33,211 bases of DNA from Methylobacterium persicinum (GCF_022179525.1 NZ_BPQX01000029.1:1-33211); one strand, 5' to 3'. Numbered from the stretch's first letter, positions 1 through 8,898 are shown. Notes: a model not told the origin generated them from the letters alone. Translations and numbers: made by a program.

Positions 1-419
1 GGGAGGTCACTCCCACGATCGTGCCAGCGATCGTGCGGCTTCTACCGTGAGACCGGGGATTCGCGCGCCCGATGGCCGGGGGGACTCGGGAGGTGCCGAC
101 CGGTTCCAAATCGCGGATAGTGAACGATTCTGCTCGAAACATGACTCATAACCGCAACCGAACGCATTTCGTTCAAATCCGCGGCATTTTGGACGGAGTT
201 ACAGCCCGTTTTGTTGAATCGCGCACTCAGGCGGTTGTTCAATCCGAATCCTTGGACGTCCCGGCGAAGACGCGCAGCATCCGTTCTCGACAACGCCCGG
301 CAGAGAAACAGTCCGGACACGGTCCAGGACACGGCCGTTGCCACCGGTTATTTCTGGACTGAAACATTGGTTTTGAAGAAGATCGGCCGGAAAGGCAGAT
401 CGGCCCTTGAGACCTACCC
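1..419. other. Non-coding left edge, no gene recognised
   Basis: This stretch lies downstream of the minus-strand binding-protein gene that stops at 420. Short open frames exist on both strands (for example 42-344 minus and 72-362 plus), but their translations look like no known family, their codon choice is unlike that of neighbouring genes, and no good ribosome binding site precedes them. I see no clear terminator or repeat. The window edge may cut off part of a regulatory region. Confidence 0.5.
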
Positions 420-1151
420 CTAACCGGGGGTCTGCCGCGGCTCCATCCCGACGCTTCGGATCGCGGCGGCGGTCTTGTCGGACTGCAGGAAGGCGATCAG
501 GCGCTTCGCCGCCTCCGGATGCCGCGCGGTGACGATCACGGCCGCGGTGAAGGTCTGGACGAGCTGGACGGCGTCGGGCAAGGCCCCCACCGGCTCGATC
601 CCAGGGATGTCGACCAGTTCGCTGATCGGTCCGAGGGCGATGTCGGCTTCTCCCGCCGCGAGGGCGGCGGTGGAGTCCGTCCCCCTGGGGTAGACCCTCA
701 GGCGGACGCTCCCGGCGATGCCGAGGGCCGGAAGAACCGTGTTCTGGATGAAGAGGCCGCTGGTGCTGCCCAGCACCGCGATCAGACGCGCCTCCGCCAA
801 TGTGCGCGTCAGCGCCGCCACGGAGCCGACGTCGGGCCTTGGCATGCCCGTGCGGATGGCGGCCGCCAGGGGTGCGGTGGCGAGTTCGACGGCCGACCCT
901 TCGGCGATCCGGCCCTCGCCGGCGAGGTCGTGCAACCCCTCGTTCGAGAGGATCACGACATCCACCGCGGCGCCCCGTTCGAGTTGCGACCGGATCGTCT
1001 TCGGACCGGTTCCCTGCGAGGCGCCCGACAGCGTTTCGACCGCGATGCCCGTCTCCCGCTGAAACGCCGGAACCGCCTTCCCGTAGGCGAGGGCGAAGCC
1101 CCCCGAGATCATGACGGTGACGGTCGCCCCGCGATCGCTCGTTGACGTCAT
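420..1151 (-). CDS. ModA-like substrate-binding protein without signal peptide
   Basis: The 243-residue product resembles the molybdate-type periplasmic binding-protein fold (SBP_bac_11/ModA-like). It starts with a beta strand leading into an SGG-F turn (near residues 16-19). It then has the pattern 'GAAVDVVILSNEGLHDLAGEG' typical of the ModA middle region, and a late 'GEADIALGPISEL' segment that matches the hinge region of these proteins. I chose the ATG at 1151 because homologous sequence begins there; the frame stays open to 1313, but that extra stretch is Arg/Pro-rich and has no hydrophobic leader. With either start there is no Sec or Tat signal peptide, so the protein looks cytosolic, which is unusual for this fold. 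No ABC permease or ATPase gene is nearby. The ligand cannot be told from sequence, and molybdate is not implied. Confidence 0.8.
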   Translation of the reverse strand: MTSTSDRGATVTVMISGGFALAYGKAVPAFQRETGIAVETLSGASQGTGPKTIRSQLERGAAVDVVILSNEGLHDLAGEGRIAEGSAVELATAPLAAAIRTGMPRPDVGSVAALTRTLAEARLIAVLGSTSGLFIQNTVLPALGIAGSVRLRVYPRGTDSTAALAAGEADIALGPISELVDIPGIEPVGALPDAVQLVQTFTAAVIVTARHPEAAKRLIAFLQSDKTAAAIRSVGMEPRQTPG

Positions 1152-1660
1152 GGCTTCACCGCCGCCAGGTGCCAAGCGCGAGACGCGCTTGCCTGGCGAC
1201 GGTGGTAGCGCCGTTCGTCCGCGCGTTCCACAGGACCGGGCCACGGATACCCGCCGATTCGCGAGACCGTCGGGCTCGGACGCGTCCCGGCCTGGAAGGC
1301 CATCAACCGACACGCGTGATCGATCCGATTCGGCGGGGCCGTTCTACGAGACGCCGGCCCGTCGCCCCTGGGCCGGCAGGAAGTGGACGATCTCCGCACT
1401 GGGCCTTGCCAGCCACCCCGGCTGGACATCCTTCCGCCGGTCGAAGGTATCCGCGAAAGAAAGATAAGCGATGTTCGTGATCGGTAACTTCGCAATCGCG
1501 CTCTTCGAAAGCCGTGTCAGTTTATGTTTTCGTGCACCGATCCACCGCACGATGAGCTGTTTTCGCCCACGCTGCAGCAATGGATCCCGATTGGCCGAAC
1601 AGGGATCCCAGGCTGACCGGATCCTCTCGCGTCTTTCCTTGAACATGAAGCCGCCCCTCA

Positions 1661-1688
1661 ATACGCCCTGGCGTATGAGTAATACGCC
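1661..1688. promoter_or_regulatory. Three ATACGCC half-sites (operator-like array)
   Basis: Directly visible: ATACGCC at 1661-1667, a 2-nt gap, its inverted copy GGCGTAT at 1670-1676, a 5-nt gap, and ATACGCC again at 1682-1688. Every half-site is a perfect 7-mer. The arrangement forms two overlapping inverted repeats that share the middle half-site, which is common for dimeric regulators. It lies 94 bp past the stop of the LuxR-type gene. Which protein binds it is unknown. Confidence 0.45.
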
Positions 1689-1712
1689 CGGCGACGGCGT
1701 CGCATACCCTGT

Positions 1713-1741
1713 TTGGGGGATAGGTGTTTCCTCTCCCCCAA
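1713..1741. terminator. Possible hairpin after the LuxR-type gene
   Basis: An 8-bp perfect inverted repeat (TTGGGGGA at 1713-1720, TCCCCCAA at 1734-1741) with a 13-nt loop lies 41 bp downstream of the minus-strand LuxR-type gene. No T-tract follows on the minus strand, so it is not a classical intrinsic terminator. It could instead be an RNA-stabilising hairpin or a binding site. Confidence 0.35.
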
Positions 1742-1781
1742 GAGTCGCAACCCGGTCCTTCCGGGGGACGCCGGCAGCGGA

Positions 1782-2870
1782 TCACGGCGCCGCCAGCACG
1801 GTGCCGGAGAGTAGCCTGACCAGTTCGGCCTGCCGCCCGACACCCGTCTTGGCCATCACGCTCTTCAGTTGCGAGCGCACCGTCTGCGCCGAGGTGCCCG
1901 CCTCCTTCGCGATCTGATCGACCTTCTGGCAGCCCACGATGCCCCGGGCGACCCGTGCCTCGGCCGGAGTGAGATCGAACAGGCCCTCCAAGACCGACAG
2001 GCCGGGCAACTGCCTCTGCGTCAGCGGGGTGATGATCACGATGGCGGAGGCCGCGGTGAACAGATCGCGGGCGCTGCGACGCAGCGGCAGCACGTGCACG
2101 ACGGCGGGGGGCTCGTCCTCCCTGGCGGGCATGGGGATGGACCGCGCGCTCAGCAACGGCGCCGCTGCCACGCAATCCAGCGCCTCCGCCAAAAGCTTGT
2201 CGGCCCCCGTGTCGGCGAGGCCGAAGCGGCCTCCCTCACGCAAGGTCGTGCCGAGCAGTGCCTGACAGCCCTGGTTCATCGCCAGAGCCTGCCCCTGACG
2301 TCCGAGGACGGCGGCGGGCAAGCCGACGGACGCCAAGACGTCGACGGCGCCCTGCACGGCCTGGAGGTGCAGGCGGGCGGACAGGGCGGCTGCACGGGCA
2401 AGGTGCGGCCGGACGGCGTTCAGCCGCTCCACTACGGAGGCGGGGACAGGTCCATCCGCGAAGGCACGCTCGACATCGAACACGATGCGCTCACCGCTCG
2501 GCACGGAGATCGCCGAAGCCGCGCCCCAGCCGAGGCCGCGCGGCCGCAGGAAGTCCGTGAACAACGGGTTCCGGTCGATCTCCTCTCGGGTGTAGACGTC
2601 GAGGTCGGTGAGGAAGCCGGCATGCTGCTTGGCGAACAGACGAGCCGGGCGGTCATTGTGTGCGACCCACCCGCCGGCCATGAACTCCGTCATGAACCCG
2701 TCGAGCTCAGGCGAGGCGATGAAGCGGAAATCCTGGCCCTGGCTCGTGAACAACAGGGCTCCGCCGCCCTCACCGTAGCTACTGAGTTCCGCCAACGTCG
2801 CGGGCCAGAGCCCCGGGACGGCGGCGGCCTCGTAGACACGGTCGACGAGGGTCTCGAACTCGATCGACAT
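1782..2870 (-). CDS. LuxR-family (GerE-type HTH) transcriptional regulator
   Basis: The 362-residue protein ends in a LuxR/GerE-type helix-turn-helix. The segment 'LTPAEARVARGIVGCQKVDQ', followed by IAKEAGTSAQTVRSQLKSV and the 'KTGVGRQAELVRLL' tail, is the diagnostic pattern (about residues 298-352). The long N-terminal part (1-290) is a sensor-like region seen in many Rhizobiales stand-alone HTH regulators. It does not show the conserved residues of an acyl-homoserine-lactone pocket, so quorum sensing is not implied. I chose the ATG at 2870 (MSIEFETLVDRVYEAA) because the family typically begins with this helix; the frame stays open to 3014 through AT-rich DNA that does not look coding. No target gene is adjacent on the same operon. 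Confidence 0.85.
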   Translation of the reverse strand: MSIEFETLVDRVYEAAAVPGLWPATLAELSSYGEGGGALLFTSQGQDFRFIASPELDGFMTEFMAGGWVAHNDRPARLFAKQHAGFLTDLDVYTREEIDRNPLFTDFLRPRGLGWGAASAISVPSGERIVFDVERAFADGPVPASVVERLNAVRPHLARAAALSARLHLQAVQGAVDVLASVGLPAAVLGRQGQALAMNQGCQALLGTTLREGGRFGLADTGADKLLAEALDCVAAAPLLSARSIPMPAREDEPPAVVHVLPLRRSARDLFTAASAIVIITPLTQRQLPGLSVLEGLFDLTPAEARVARGIVGCQKVDQIAKEAGTSAQTVRSQLKSVMAKTGVGRQAELVRLLSGTVLAAP

Positions 2871-3679
2871 ACAAGCCCTTGGAGCCGCGGCCTCGCTCCC
2901 ACGGAGCAACCGAAACTCGTTCGTAATTGGGAAACGGAGTTCTACAACTGACGGATCTGCAAAGTGTGTCAAAAAAGCGACATATACTATAATACTCGGA
3001 CGGGGCAGTTTCACGAAAATTTGAAATAGGCCAATTTTGGAATTGTAGATAAATATAATTGAGAGAAATATTTGGAATGATATGCGGATTATTTGGTGAT
3101 AACTGAATCGAGAAAGTGTCTTTCGCTAAATTTCGGTCGAGAGTTGCTCAGTATCCGCTCGCTGATCGCGGCCAAGCGACGGCCTGCGAGGCGCCGGGCA
3201 CTGGTCCGACGTTTGGCACGCGCCTGCCCGGCGACCAGGGCGCCTCGGACGTGACGGGACACCACGCCCGAGCCTAACCCGGCAGCCGTCGTCGGGCGGG
3301 CGATTCTGTCAGGAAAGTTGAATAAATCGGGTTACGAAAAGCTTGGATAACAAACGATCCGTAGTATTGCCGCCGGGAAATCAAATTATATCCATGGCTA
3401 TGTCGTTTGCGTTGATTTTAGATCTCGACATCTCGAAAATTTGTACGACGATGCCGTACAATGCGCGGTTTTACGATTTCGGCGGTGGCGCGTTGGCAAA
3501 AATGCGGCAGCTTTTGTGTTGCTAATCTTGAACGATTATTGCTTAAGTAGCAAATCATTAGCAGTGTGCGGGCGGTAAAAATGGTGATTTTAATTCAATT
3601 TATATGGTTGACTGACTTGTCCGAATCAGGGACACCTTCCGGCGAAATCAATATTGAGGACCGCGGAAAATTTCGATAA
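2871..3679. other. AT-rich intergenic region without a recognised gene
   Basis: About 810 bp with much lower G+C than its surroundings, especially 2930-3150 and 3310-3679, interrupted by a GC-rich block at about 3160-3310. On the minus strand a TTGACA -35-like box occurs at 2967-2972 upstream of the LuxR-type gene, but its best -10 partner is poorly spaced. A TATAAT hexamer sits at 2988-2993 on the plus strand without a good -35. A 60-codon frame at 3343-3525 begins with TTG and matches nothing I know. The composition suggests acquired or degenerated DNA next to the polysaccharide genes. Confidence 0.5.
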
Positions 3680-4681
3680 ATGAGGGAGGCGTTTTCCAGC
3701 ATCTATCGACATGCTGTTCCATATATTGGGCGAGCATCGCGCATATTGGGCTTGGCCCGGGCGACAATTTTTTGTCTTCACTCCGTCGAAAAGCATGACG
3801 ATCCCGGACGCCTGCTGGGCGCTATGGGCATCAGTGATGTCTTCCTCGACAGATTTCTTCGTCATCTGAAATACAGAGGTATCGACGTCGTCAGCCTCGA
3901 CGAATGCCTCGCACGGCTGTCATCGCGAGATTTGAGCCCGTTCGTCTGCATCACATTCGATGATGGGTACCGGGACAATTATGAAGTGGCCTATCCGATT
4001 CTGCGCCATCACTGCGCCCCCGCAGCGATCTTCCTCGCAACGGGGCTCCTCGATCGCACGAGCCCGATGTGGTGGCATCCCCTGGAGCGCGCGATCTCGA
4101 CGAGCGCGAGCTTCGGGCTGGGACAAGACCGTCGTGCCCTCGCGACCGACGCGGACCGGTGGCAGGTCTACACGCATTGGGCCGACCGTTTTCGTGGGGC
4201 GAATAGCGAAGAAAAGGATCAGCTCATTGATGATCTGGCCAAGTCTAATCCCAATTTCCTACCCTCAGATGCCTTCGAGACGGCCTTGGAATGGGGCATG
4301 GTCAAGGAGATGGCCGGTTCGGGCCTGATCACGTTCGGCGCTCACACGGCGACGCATCCGGTGATGGCACAGCTTACCTTGGCTGAACTGGTCGAAGAGG
4401 TGGTGACATCGCGGGACCGCTGCGCGGACATGATCGGGCAGGACACGGAGTATTTCGCTTATCCCTTCGGGCAGGCCCATGAGACAGGCCGTCTGGCTCC
4501 GCGGATCGTCGAGCAGGCCGGTTTCCGTGCGGCTTTCACCACGCGGGCGGTGACCATGAAGGCCAGCACCAGCCAAAACCGGTTTCAGCTTCCGCGCATC
4601 ATGGTGTCACGGCGAACACAGAGCATCGAAGCGATCGATGCCTACTTGTCCGGCCTGACCGAAATCATCAAGTGGGCGTGA
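3680..4681 (+). CDS. Polysaccharide deacetylase (NodB-homology, CE4-type)
   Basis: The 333-residue protein carries the NodB-homology motifs. TFDDG is at 92-96, with D94 as likely base and D95 as likely metal ligand. HTATH is at 222-226, with H222 and H226 as metal ligands. A YPFG motif is at 261-264. Enzymes of this family remove N- or O-acetyl groups from polysaccharides or lipid-linked sugars. The spacing between the first two motifs is longer than in chitin deacetylases and is typical of exopolysaccharide-cluster deacetylases. There is no clear signal peptide; residues 22-36 are only weakly hydrophobic, so it may act in the cytoplasm or at the membrane. The stop codon touches the start of the glycosyltransferase gene at 4682, so the two are translationally coupled. 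The substrate is unknown, but a role in surface-glycan synthesis is likely. Confidence 0.85.
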   Translation: MREAFSSIYRHAVPYIGRASRILGLARATIFCLHSVEKHDDPGRLLGAMGISDVFLDRFLRHLKYRGIDVVSLDECLARLSSRDLSPFVCITFDDGYRDNYEVAYPILRHHCAPAAIFLATGLLDRTSPMWWHPLERAISTSASFGLGQDRRALATDADRWQVYTHWADRFRGANSEEKDQLIDDLAKSNPNFLPSDAFETALEWGMVKEMAGSGLITFGAHTATHPVMAQLTLAELVEEVVTSRDRCADMIGQDTEYFAYPFGQAHETGRLAPRIVEQAGFRAAFTTRAVTMKASTSQNRFQLPRIMVSRRTQSIEAIDAYLSGLTEIIKWA

Positions 4682-5563
4682 GTGAAGGCGATGGCTTCCG
4701 CGGAATCCACTCCGGAGTTCAGTCTGATCATCTCGACGATCGGACAGGCCGAGCGGTTGAGGCAGGGTCTCGAGAGTATCATCCGCCAGACATACGACTC
4801 GTTCGAGGTCATCGTCGTCGACCAGAACACGACGGACCACGTGTTCAAGATCGTCTCAGAGTTCGCGGAGACTGGGCGGGTTTTCTACACCAAGAGCGCG
4901 GTCGGGCTCTCGAAGGGCAGGAATGCCGGGCTCGCGAAGGCCCGTGGACGCATCGTCGGGTTTCCGGACGACGATTGCGAATATTCCCCCACGCTCTTGG
5001 CCGACGTGAAAGCGCGGTTTCTCGCCCATGACGACGTCGCCGGCATCTGCATCCGCTGCTGCGATCACGACGGCCGGGACAGTGCCGGCCGGTCGGACCG
5101 GATAGGCGGCGAAGTCACCAAAACGAATGTTTGGAGCCGGGCCATCTCGGTGGGAATCTTTCTGAAAACGTCGATCATTAAGGACATCGGCGGCTTCGAC
5201 GAGAATATTGGGCTCGGCAGCAATACGCCCTATCTCTCGGGCGAGGAAACGGATTTGATCTTGAGTATCATATCGCGGGGCCACAGGTTGCATTATGATC
5301 CGAGCTTGAGCGTCTTCCACCCTCGCGGATCGTCTTCTATCACTTCCTACCACATCAGGCGGGCTTACGCCTATGGGTTGGGAAAAGGGCTGGTCCTGCG
5401 CCGGTACAATTACCGAAAGCGGGAAATCCTGATCTACTGTGCGAGGCCGGTGATCGGGGCCGTCTGGGCCATCCTGTGCGGGAATGTCAGCTTGGCGCGC
5501 TTTCGCCTCGCCCGCGCGAAGGGGCGGTTCGAAGGCTGGATATGTCGCTATCCTGTCGCGTGA
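4682..5563 (+). CDS. Glycosyltransferase family 2 (GT-A fold)
   Basis: The 293-residue protein shows the GT2 Rossmann-like start 'FSLIISTIGQ', the 'VIVVDQNTTD' strand, the GLSKGRNAGL motif (75-84) and an acidic FPDDD motif (D96-D98) for the nucleotide-sugar and metal. A later GEETD (187-191) sits where the catalytic ED motif is expected. It probably adds a sugar to a growing lipid-linked or polysaccharide acceptor at the cytoplasmic membrane face. The GTG at 4682 directly follows the TGA of the deacetylase gene, and an in-frame ATG at 4691 is an alternative start. The C-terminal segment (about 249-270) is hydrophobic and could attach the protein to the membrane. Donor and acceptor are not known. 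Confidence 0.87.
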   Translation: MKAMASAESTPEFSLIISTIGQAERLRQGLESIIRQTYDSFEVIVVDQNTTDHVFKIVSEFAETGRVFYTKSAVGLSKGRNAGLAKARGRIVGFPDDDCEYSPTLLADVKARFLAHDDVAGICIRCCDHDGRDSAGRSDRIGGEVTKTNVWSRAISVGIFLKTSIIKDIGGFDENIGLGSNTPYLSGEETDLILSIISRGHRLHYDPSLSVFHPRGSSSITSYHIRRAYAYGLGKGLVLRRYNYRKREILIYCARPVIGAVWAILCGNVSLARFRLARAKGRFEGWICRYPVA

Positions 5564-5649
5564 CACCGCCAAGAGGAGCCGCGTTCCTCGGATCGGGCTG
5601 GCCCGATGCCAGGTCCCATTCCCCGCAACCCGTCTGACGGCCTGAGACC

Positions 5650-6537
5650 ATGCGGATATCTGTCGGAATCGCGACGACGGCCAGAACGCAGGTCCTTCAG
5701 CGGACGATAGACCGTCTGCTGGTGCAAACCCGTCTGCCCGATGACGTGATCGTCTGCTCTCCCGCCACCGTGGATCCGTTGGCCGACCGGCATCGAGACG
5801 TGCCGTTTCCGATCCGCCATGTCGCGAGTGAGCTCGGTCTCACCAAGCAGCGGAACACGATCATCCGCGCGGCGGGCGATTGCGATGTACTGCTTTTCAT
5901 CGACGACGACTTCTTCCTGGGGTGTCGCTATCTCGCCGAGATGGCGGAGGTGTTCGACTGCCCCTCGATCGTCGTCGCCACGGGAGCCGTCATCGCGGAC
6001 GGGATCAAGGGGCCCGGCCTCGCGCCGGATGCGGCCGAGCGGATCATCACGCAGGACGACGCCCAGTCCCATCCTCGCCACATCACCGAGACGCGGCATG
6101 GCTACGGCTGCAACATGGCGTTGCGCTACCGAACGCTCATCGAGAAAGGGCTCTTCTTCGACGAGAACTTGCCCCGGTACGGCTGGTACGAAGACGTCGA
6201 CCTGATGCGCCGCTTGGCCCATCACGGGCGTTCGGTCCGGTGCGCGGCGGCCCGGGGTGTCCATCTCGGTGTCAAATCCGGACGGACGAGCGGCCGGTTT
6301 CTGGGTTATTCGCAGATCGCAAACCCCATCTATCTATATCGGAAGGGGACCTACGATTTGCAGGAGGCGATCGGCAGTGCCTCGCGGAATTTTGCGGCAA
6401 ACCTGAAAGGCTCTGTACGCCCCGAAAGCTATATCGACCGCCGCGGGCGGCTGATCGGCAATCTCATCGGGCTGCGTGATCTGGCGGCCCGCCGCCTGCA
6501 TCCGTCGAACGCGCTTCGGATGGACGAGAGAGGCTGA
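5650..6537 (+). CDS. Glycosyltransferase family 2 (second copy)
   Basis: This 295-residue protein is a distinct GT2 member. It has the N-terminal strand 'ISVGIATTAR', GLTKQRN (63-69), the acidic motif FIDDD (D85-D87) and WYEDVD (179-184), where E181 or D182 is the likely catalytic acid. It follows the first glycosyltransferase after an 86-bp gap on the same strand and is probably part of the same polysaccharide operon. The protein is only distantly similar to its neighbour, so it likely adds a different sugar. No polymerase, flippase or priming transferase lies in the window, so the cluster is either partial or depends on genes elsewhere. Confidence 0.87.
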   Translation: MRISVGIATTARTQVLQRTIDRLLVQTRLPDDVIVCSPATVDPLADRHRDVPFPIRHVASELGLTKQRNTIIRAAGDCDVLLFIDDDFFLGCRYLAEMAEVFDCPSIVVATGAVIADGIKGPGLAPDAAERIITQDDAQSHPRHITETRHGYGCNMALRYRTLIEKGLFFDENLPRYGWYEDVDLMRRLAHHGRSVRCAAARGVHLGVKSGRTSGRFLGYSQIANPIYLYRKGTYDLQEAIGSASRNFAANLKGSVRPESYIDRRGRLIGNLIGLRDLAARRLHPSNALRMDERG

Positions 6538-7019
6538 ACGCCCGGGACGGCTCGGGACGGGGACGCGCCGGTCTGTTCGGCCCGCCGCGGGAACGGGCGA
6601 GGGCCGATGCCACACGGAGACCTGCCCCTCCCTCGCAGCCATCGTGTCGCTGCGCGAGATTATGCCCTAACCTGAAAAGCTCCCCGCCGCGGCGTCGGCC
6701 GGCGCGGGTTTGCTTGAAGCGGCACGCGGCCCGCCAAGAGAAGAAAAAGTGAACTCGAATCCTTCATTTCATCCCGCCAGGAATGCTTCTTGAGAATGAT
6801 ACTGTTGCCAATGAATTTATTTGTCTTGCATTCAGTCGTCATTGCAACGCGGAGATCAATAAAATTTTTCCTCGCGCCAATTACGGTTTGATCCGGTCGC
6901 TCAAGGTGCTTTGGGGCGGCGCCCCACGGCACTGTCGATGGACAGGTGCCGACCGATCCCGGCCCGCAAGGGTAGGGGGCTCGATGACAAGCGCTCCGCC
7001 GTGACGCTCCGGTAGGGGT
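6538..7019. other. Intergenic region, nothing recognised
   Basis: The 482 bp between the second glycosyltransferase and the PAS-GGDEF-EAL gene include an AT-richer middle (about 6730-6880). No coding frame, repeat or clear terminator stands out. It should contain the promoter of the downstream signalling gene, but I cannot point to a convincing -35/-10 pair. Confidence 0.45.
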
Positions 7020-8753
7020 GTGGCTGAATCCGCGTTCGAGGGCAGACGCCTCATGACTGCGAACTTGGAAGGCGATTTCTGGATAGAGGCCGTCAACGAC
7101 GTCCTGATCGTGGCGGTCACCGATCCGGCCGGACGCATCCTTCAGGTCAACGATCGGTTCTGCGCCATCAGCGGGTATGGGCGCGACGAGCTTGTCGGGC
7201 AGAACCATCGCATCATCAATAGCGGACACCATCACAACGGGTTCTTCCGGCGGATGTACAAGGACATCCGGGCGGGGAAGACTTGGAGGGGTGAGATCTG
7301 CAACCGCGCCAAGGACGGTTCCCTGTACTGGGTCGCGACGACGATCATCCCGGAATTCGGAGCCGACGGCAGGATCACGCGCTACGTCGCGTGCCGCTTC
7401 GACATTTCCGAGCAGAAGGCCGCGCAGCTTCGGCTAAGCGAGATGGCGACGCACGACCCGTTGACCGGCCTTCTCAACCGAAACGGCCTGCAGGCCGAGC
7501 TGGCCGCGCTTCTCACCGAGTCCGAACGGCACGGGGAGAGCGTCTGCGTTCTCGTGCTCGATATCGACAACTTCAAGGACGTCAACGACCTCAACGGCCA
7601 TGACGTCGGCGATCTCGTGCTGCGAACCGTGGCGGAGCGCTTGAAGACCGTCTTGGCCCCGCTGGGGATCGTGGCGCGTCTTGGCGGGGATGAGATCGCC
7701 GCCGCACTGCCCGATCTGGGCCTGCGGACCGCCATCCTCATCGAACAGGTGCAGGATGCGATCCGGCATCCGATCCCGCTCGCTCACGGCACCTTCAATG
7801 TCACGGCCAGCGTGGGGCTCGCACGCTTCCCCGCCGACGGCGGCACGGCGGGCGAGTTGATCAAACGGGCGGATATCGCCCTGTATCAGGCCAAGCGCCT
7901 CGGCCGGAATCGCCAAGTCTCGTTCGAGATCGATATGCTCGAAACGATGCGGCGGCGGGTCGATCTCCGGGAAGAGGCCGCCATCGGCCTCGCCCGGGGC
8001 GAGTTCGAACTGTTCTATCAGCCGATCGTCGCCTCGGACTGCAGCAGCCCGGCCTCATGTGAGGCGCTCCTGCGCTGGCGCCATCCGGACAGGGGGCTCC
8101 TCACTCCGGGCGCCTTCCAGGAGGTCTTCGAGTGCCCGCGCCTGATGGCGTTGATCGGCGACATGGTTCAGAGGCACGCGATCCGGCAGGCCGCTGCCTG
8201 GCTGCGGTCCGGCGTGCCGTTCGAGAAGATCAAGTTCAACACCGCGGCGGCGGATTTCGAGCAACCGGGCTTCGCGGCTCGCCTCCTGGACCGGATGGCC
8301 GCCGACGACGTGCCGGTGAGTTGCATCGGCGTCGAGGTGACCGAGGGGCTGTTCCTGGGGCCGCGCTCCAGCTCGATCCGGATGGAGCTTGCCCGGCTCA
8401 GCGAGAATGGTGTCGAGGTCGCATTCGACGATTTCGGAACGGGGTTCGCCTCGCTGACCCATCTCCGGGAGCTCCCGATCGCCCGGCTGAAGATCGACCG
8501 CAGTTTCGTGATGAACGTCAGCACCTGCAGCCGGGACGAAACGATCGTCCGCAGTATCGTCGAGCTGGCCCACAGGCTCGGGATGCTGGTGACGGCGGAA
8601 GGTGTCGAGACGGAGGAGCAGTACCTCAAGCTGGCCGAGATAGGCTGCGACCGCCTGCAGGGTTACTATTTTTTCCCGGTCCTGGCCGCGCCGGATGCGG
8701 CTGCCGCGCTTCAGGCCCTGATGGTGAAGCGCTCCGCGTCGATGGCTGCCTGA
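7020..8753 (+). CDS. PAS-GGDEF-EAL cyclic-di-GMP signalling protein
   Basis: The 577-residue cytosolic protein has a PAS domain (about 24-130) of the aerotaxis-receptor style, with 'INSGHHHNGFF' and 'WRGEICNRAKDG'. A GGDEF-family domain (about 140-300) and an EAL domain (about 315-565) follow. The signature is GGDEI (222-226) instead of GGDEF, and no RxxD inhibitory site precedes it. The EAL side keeps E348, N407, E439, D470-D471, K491 and the EGVET glutamate, so phosphodiesterase activity (c-di-GMP to pGpG) is likely. The GGDEI domain may be a weak cyclase or a GTP-sensing regulatory domain. PAS domains of this type often bind flavin or haem and sense redox or oxygen. The start is GTG at 7020; an in-frame ATG at 7053 is possible and would remove 11 residues outside any domain. 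Confidence 0.9.
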   Translation: MAESAFEGRRLMTANLEGDFWIEAVNDVLIVAVTDPAGRILQVNDRFCAISGYGRDELVGQNHRIINSGHHHNGFFRRMYKDIRAGKTWRGEICNRAKDGSLYWVATTIIPEFGADGRITRYVACRFDISEQKAAQLRLSEMATHDPLTGLLNRNGLQAELAALLTESERHGESVCVLVLDIDNFKDVNDLNGHDVGDLVLRTVAERLKTVLAPLGIVARLGGDEIAAALPDLGLRTAILIEQVQDAIRHPIPLAHGTFNVTASVGLARFPADGGTAGELIKRADIALYQAKRLGRNRQVSFEIDMLETMRRRVDLREEAAIGLARGEFELFYQPIVASDCSSPASCEALLRWRHPDRGLLTPGAFQEVFECPRLMALIGDMVQRHAIRQAAAWLRSGVPFEKIKFNTAAADFEQPGFAARLLDRMAADDVPVSCIGVEVTEGLFLGPRSSSIRMELARLSENGVEVAFDDFGTGFASLTHLRELPIARLKIDRSFVMNVSTCSRDETIVRSIVELAHRLGMLVTAEGVETEEQYLKLAEIGCDRLQGYYFFPVLAAPDAAAALQALMVKRSASMAA

Positions 8754-8773
8754 AAACGATTCCCCTCTTCCGT

Positions 8774-8858
8774 CGTTGCGAGCGAACCGAAGTAATCCAG
8801 GGATCCGTCCCATCCGGCCAGGTTCCACTGCCCTGGATTGCTTCGCTGCCGCTCGCAG
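8774..8858. repeat. Palindromic dispersed repeat, copy 1
   Basis: An imperfect inverted repeat: the left arm at 8774-8802 contains TTGCGAGCG...GAAGTAATCCAGGG and the right arm at 8831-8858 starts CCCTGGATTGCTTCGC. The reverse complement of the right arm closely matches the left arm of the element at 13985-14070. The two are therefore copies of one family. It lies between two convergent genes and could also act as a transcription-ending hairpin. Confidence 0.8.
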
Positions 8859-8898
8859 AGACAGTTGAGCGGGCGGTCCAGACCAAACCGAACCCGCC

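Larger units (their letters stand above)
1152..1781. other. 630-bp intergenic region with operator-like repeats
   Basis: The region separates the LuxR-type gene (stop at 1782) from the binding-protein gene (start at 1151), both on the minus strand. It holds a three-half-site array at 1661-1688 and a hairpin at 1713-1741, each listed separately. A minus-strand open frame (ATG at 1646, stop at 1344, about 100 codons) crosses it. Its codon use is mixed (AGA, AGG, TTA present) and I recognise no family, so it is not called as a gene. Confidence 0.5.

Noticed and set aside
42-362. Overlapping open frames on both strands at the left edge
   Set aside because: No family resemblance, no ribosome binding site, and codon use unlike the real genes; they look like chance frames.
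1344-1646. Minus-strand frame of about 100 codons (starts MFKERRERIRSAWDPC)
   Set aside because: It has some appeal because the ATACGCC array lies just upstream, but codon use is mixed with rare AGA/AGG/TTA, I know no family like it, and no good Shine-Dalgarno is seen.
1782-2870. Quorum-sensing LuxR receptor
   Set aside because: Only the C-terminal HTH matches; the conserved acyl-homoserine-lactone pocket residues are not seen and no luxI-type gene is nearby.
3343-3525. 60-codon frame in the AT-rich region
   Set aside because: TTG start, no known domain, AT-rich codons and no coupling to a neighbour.
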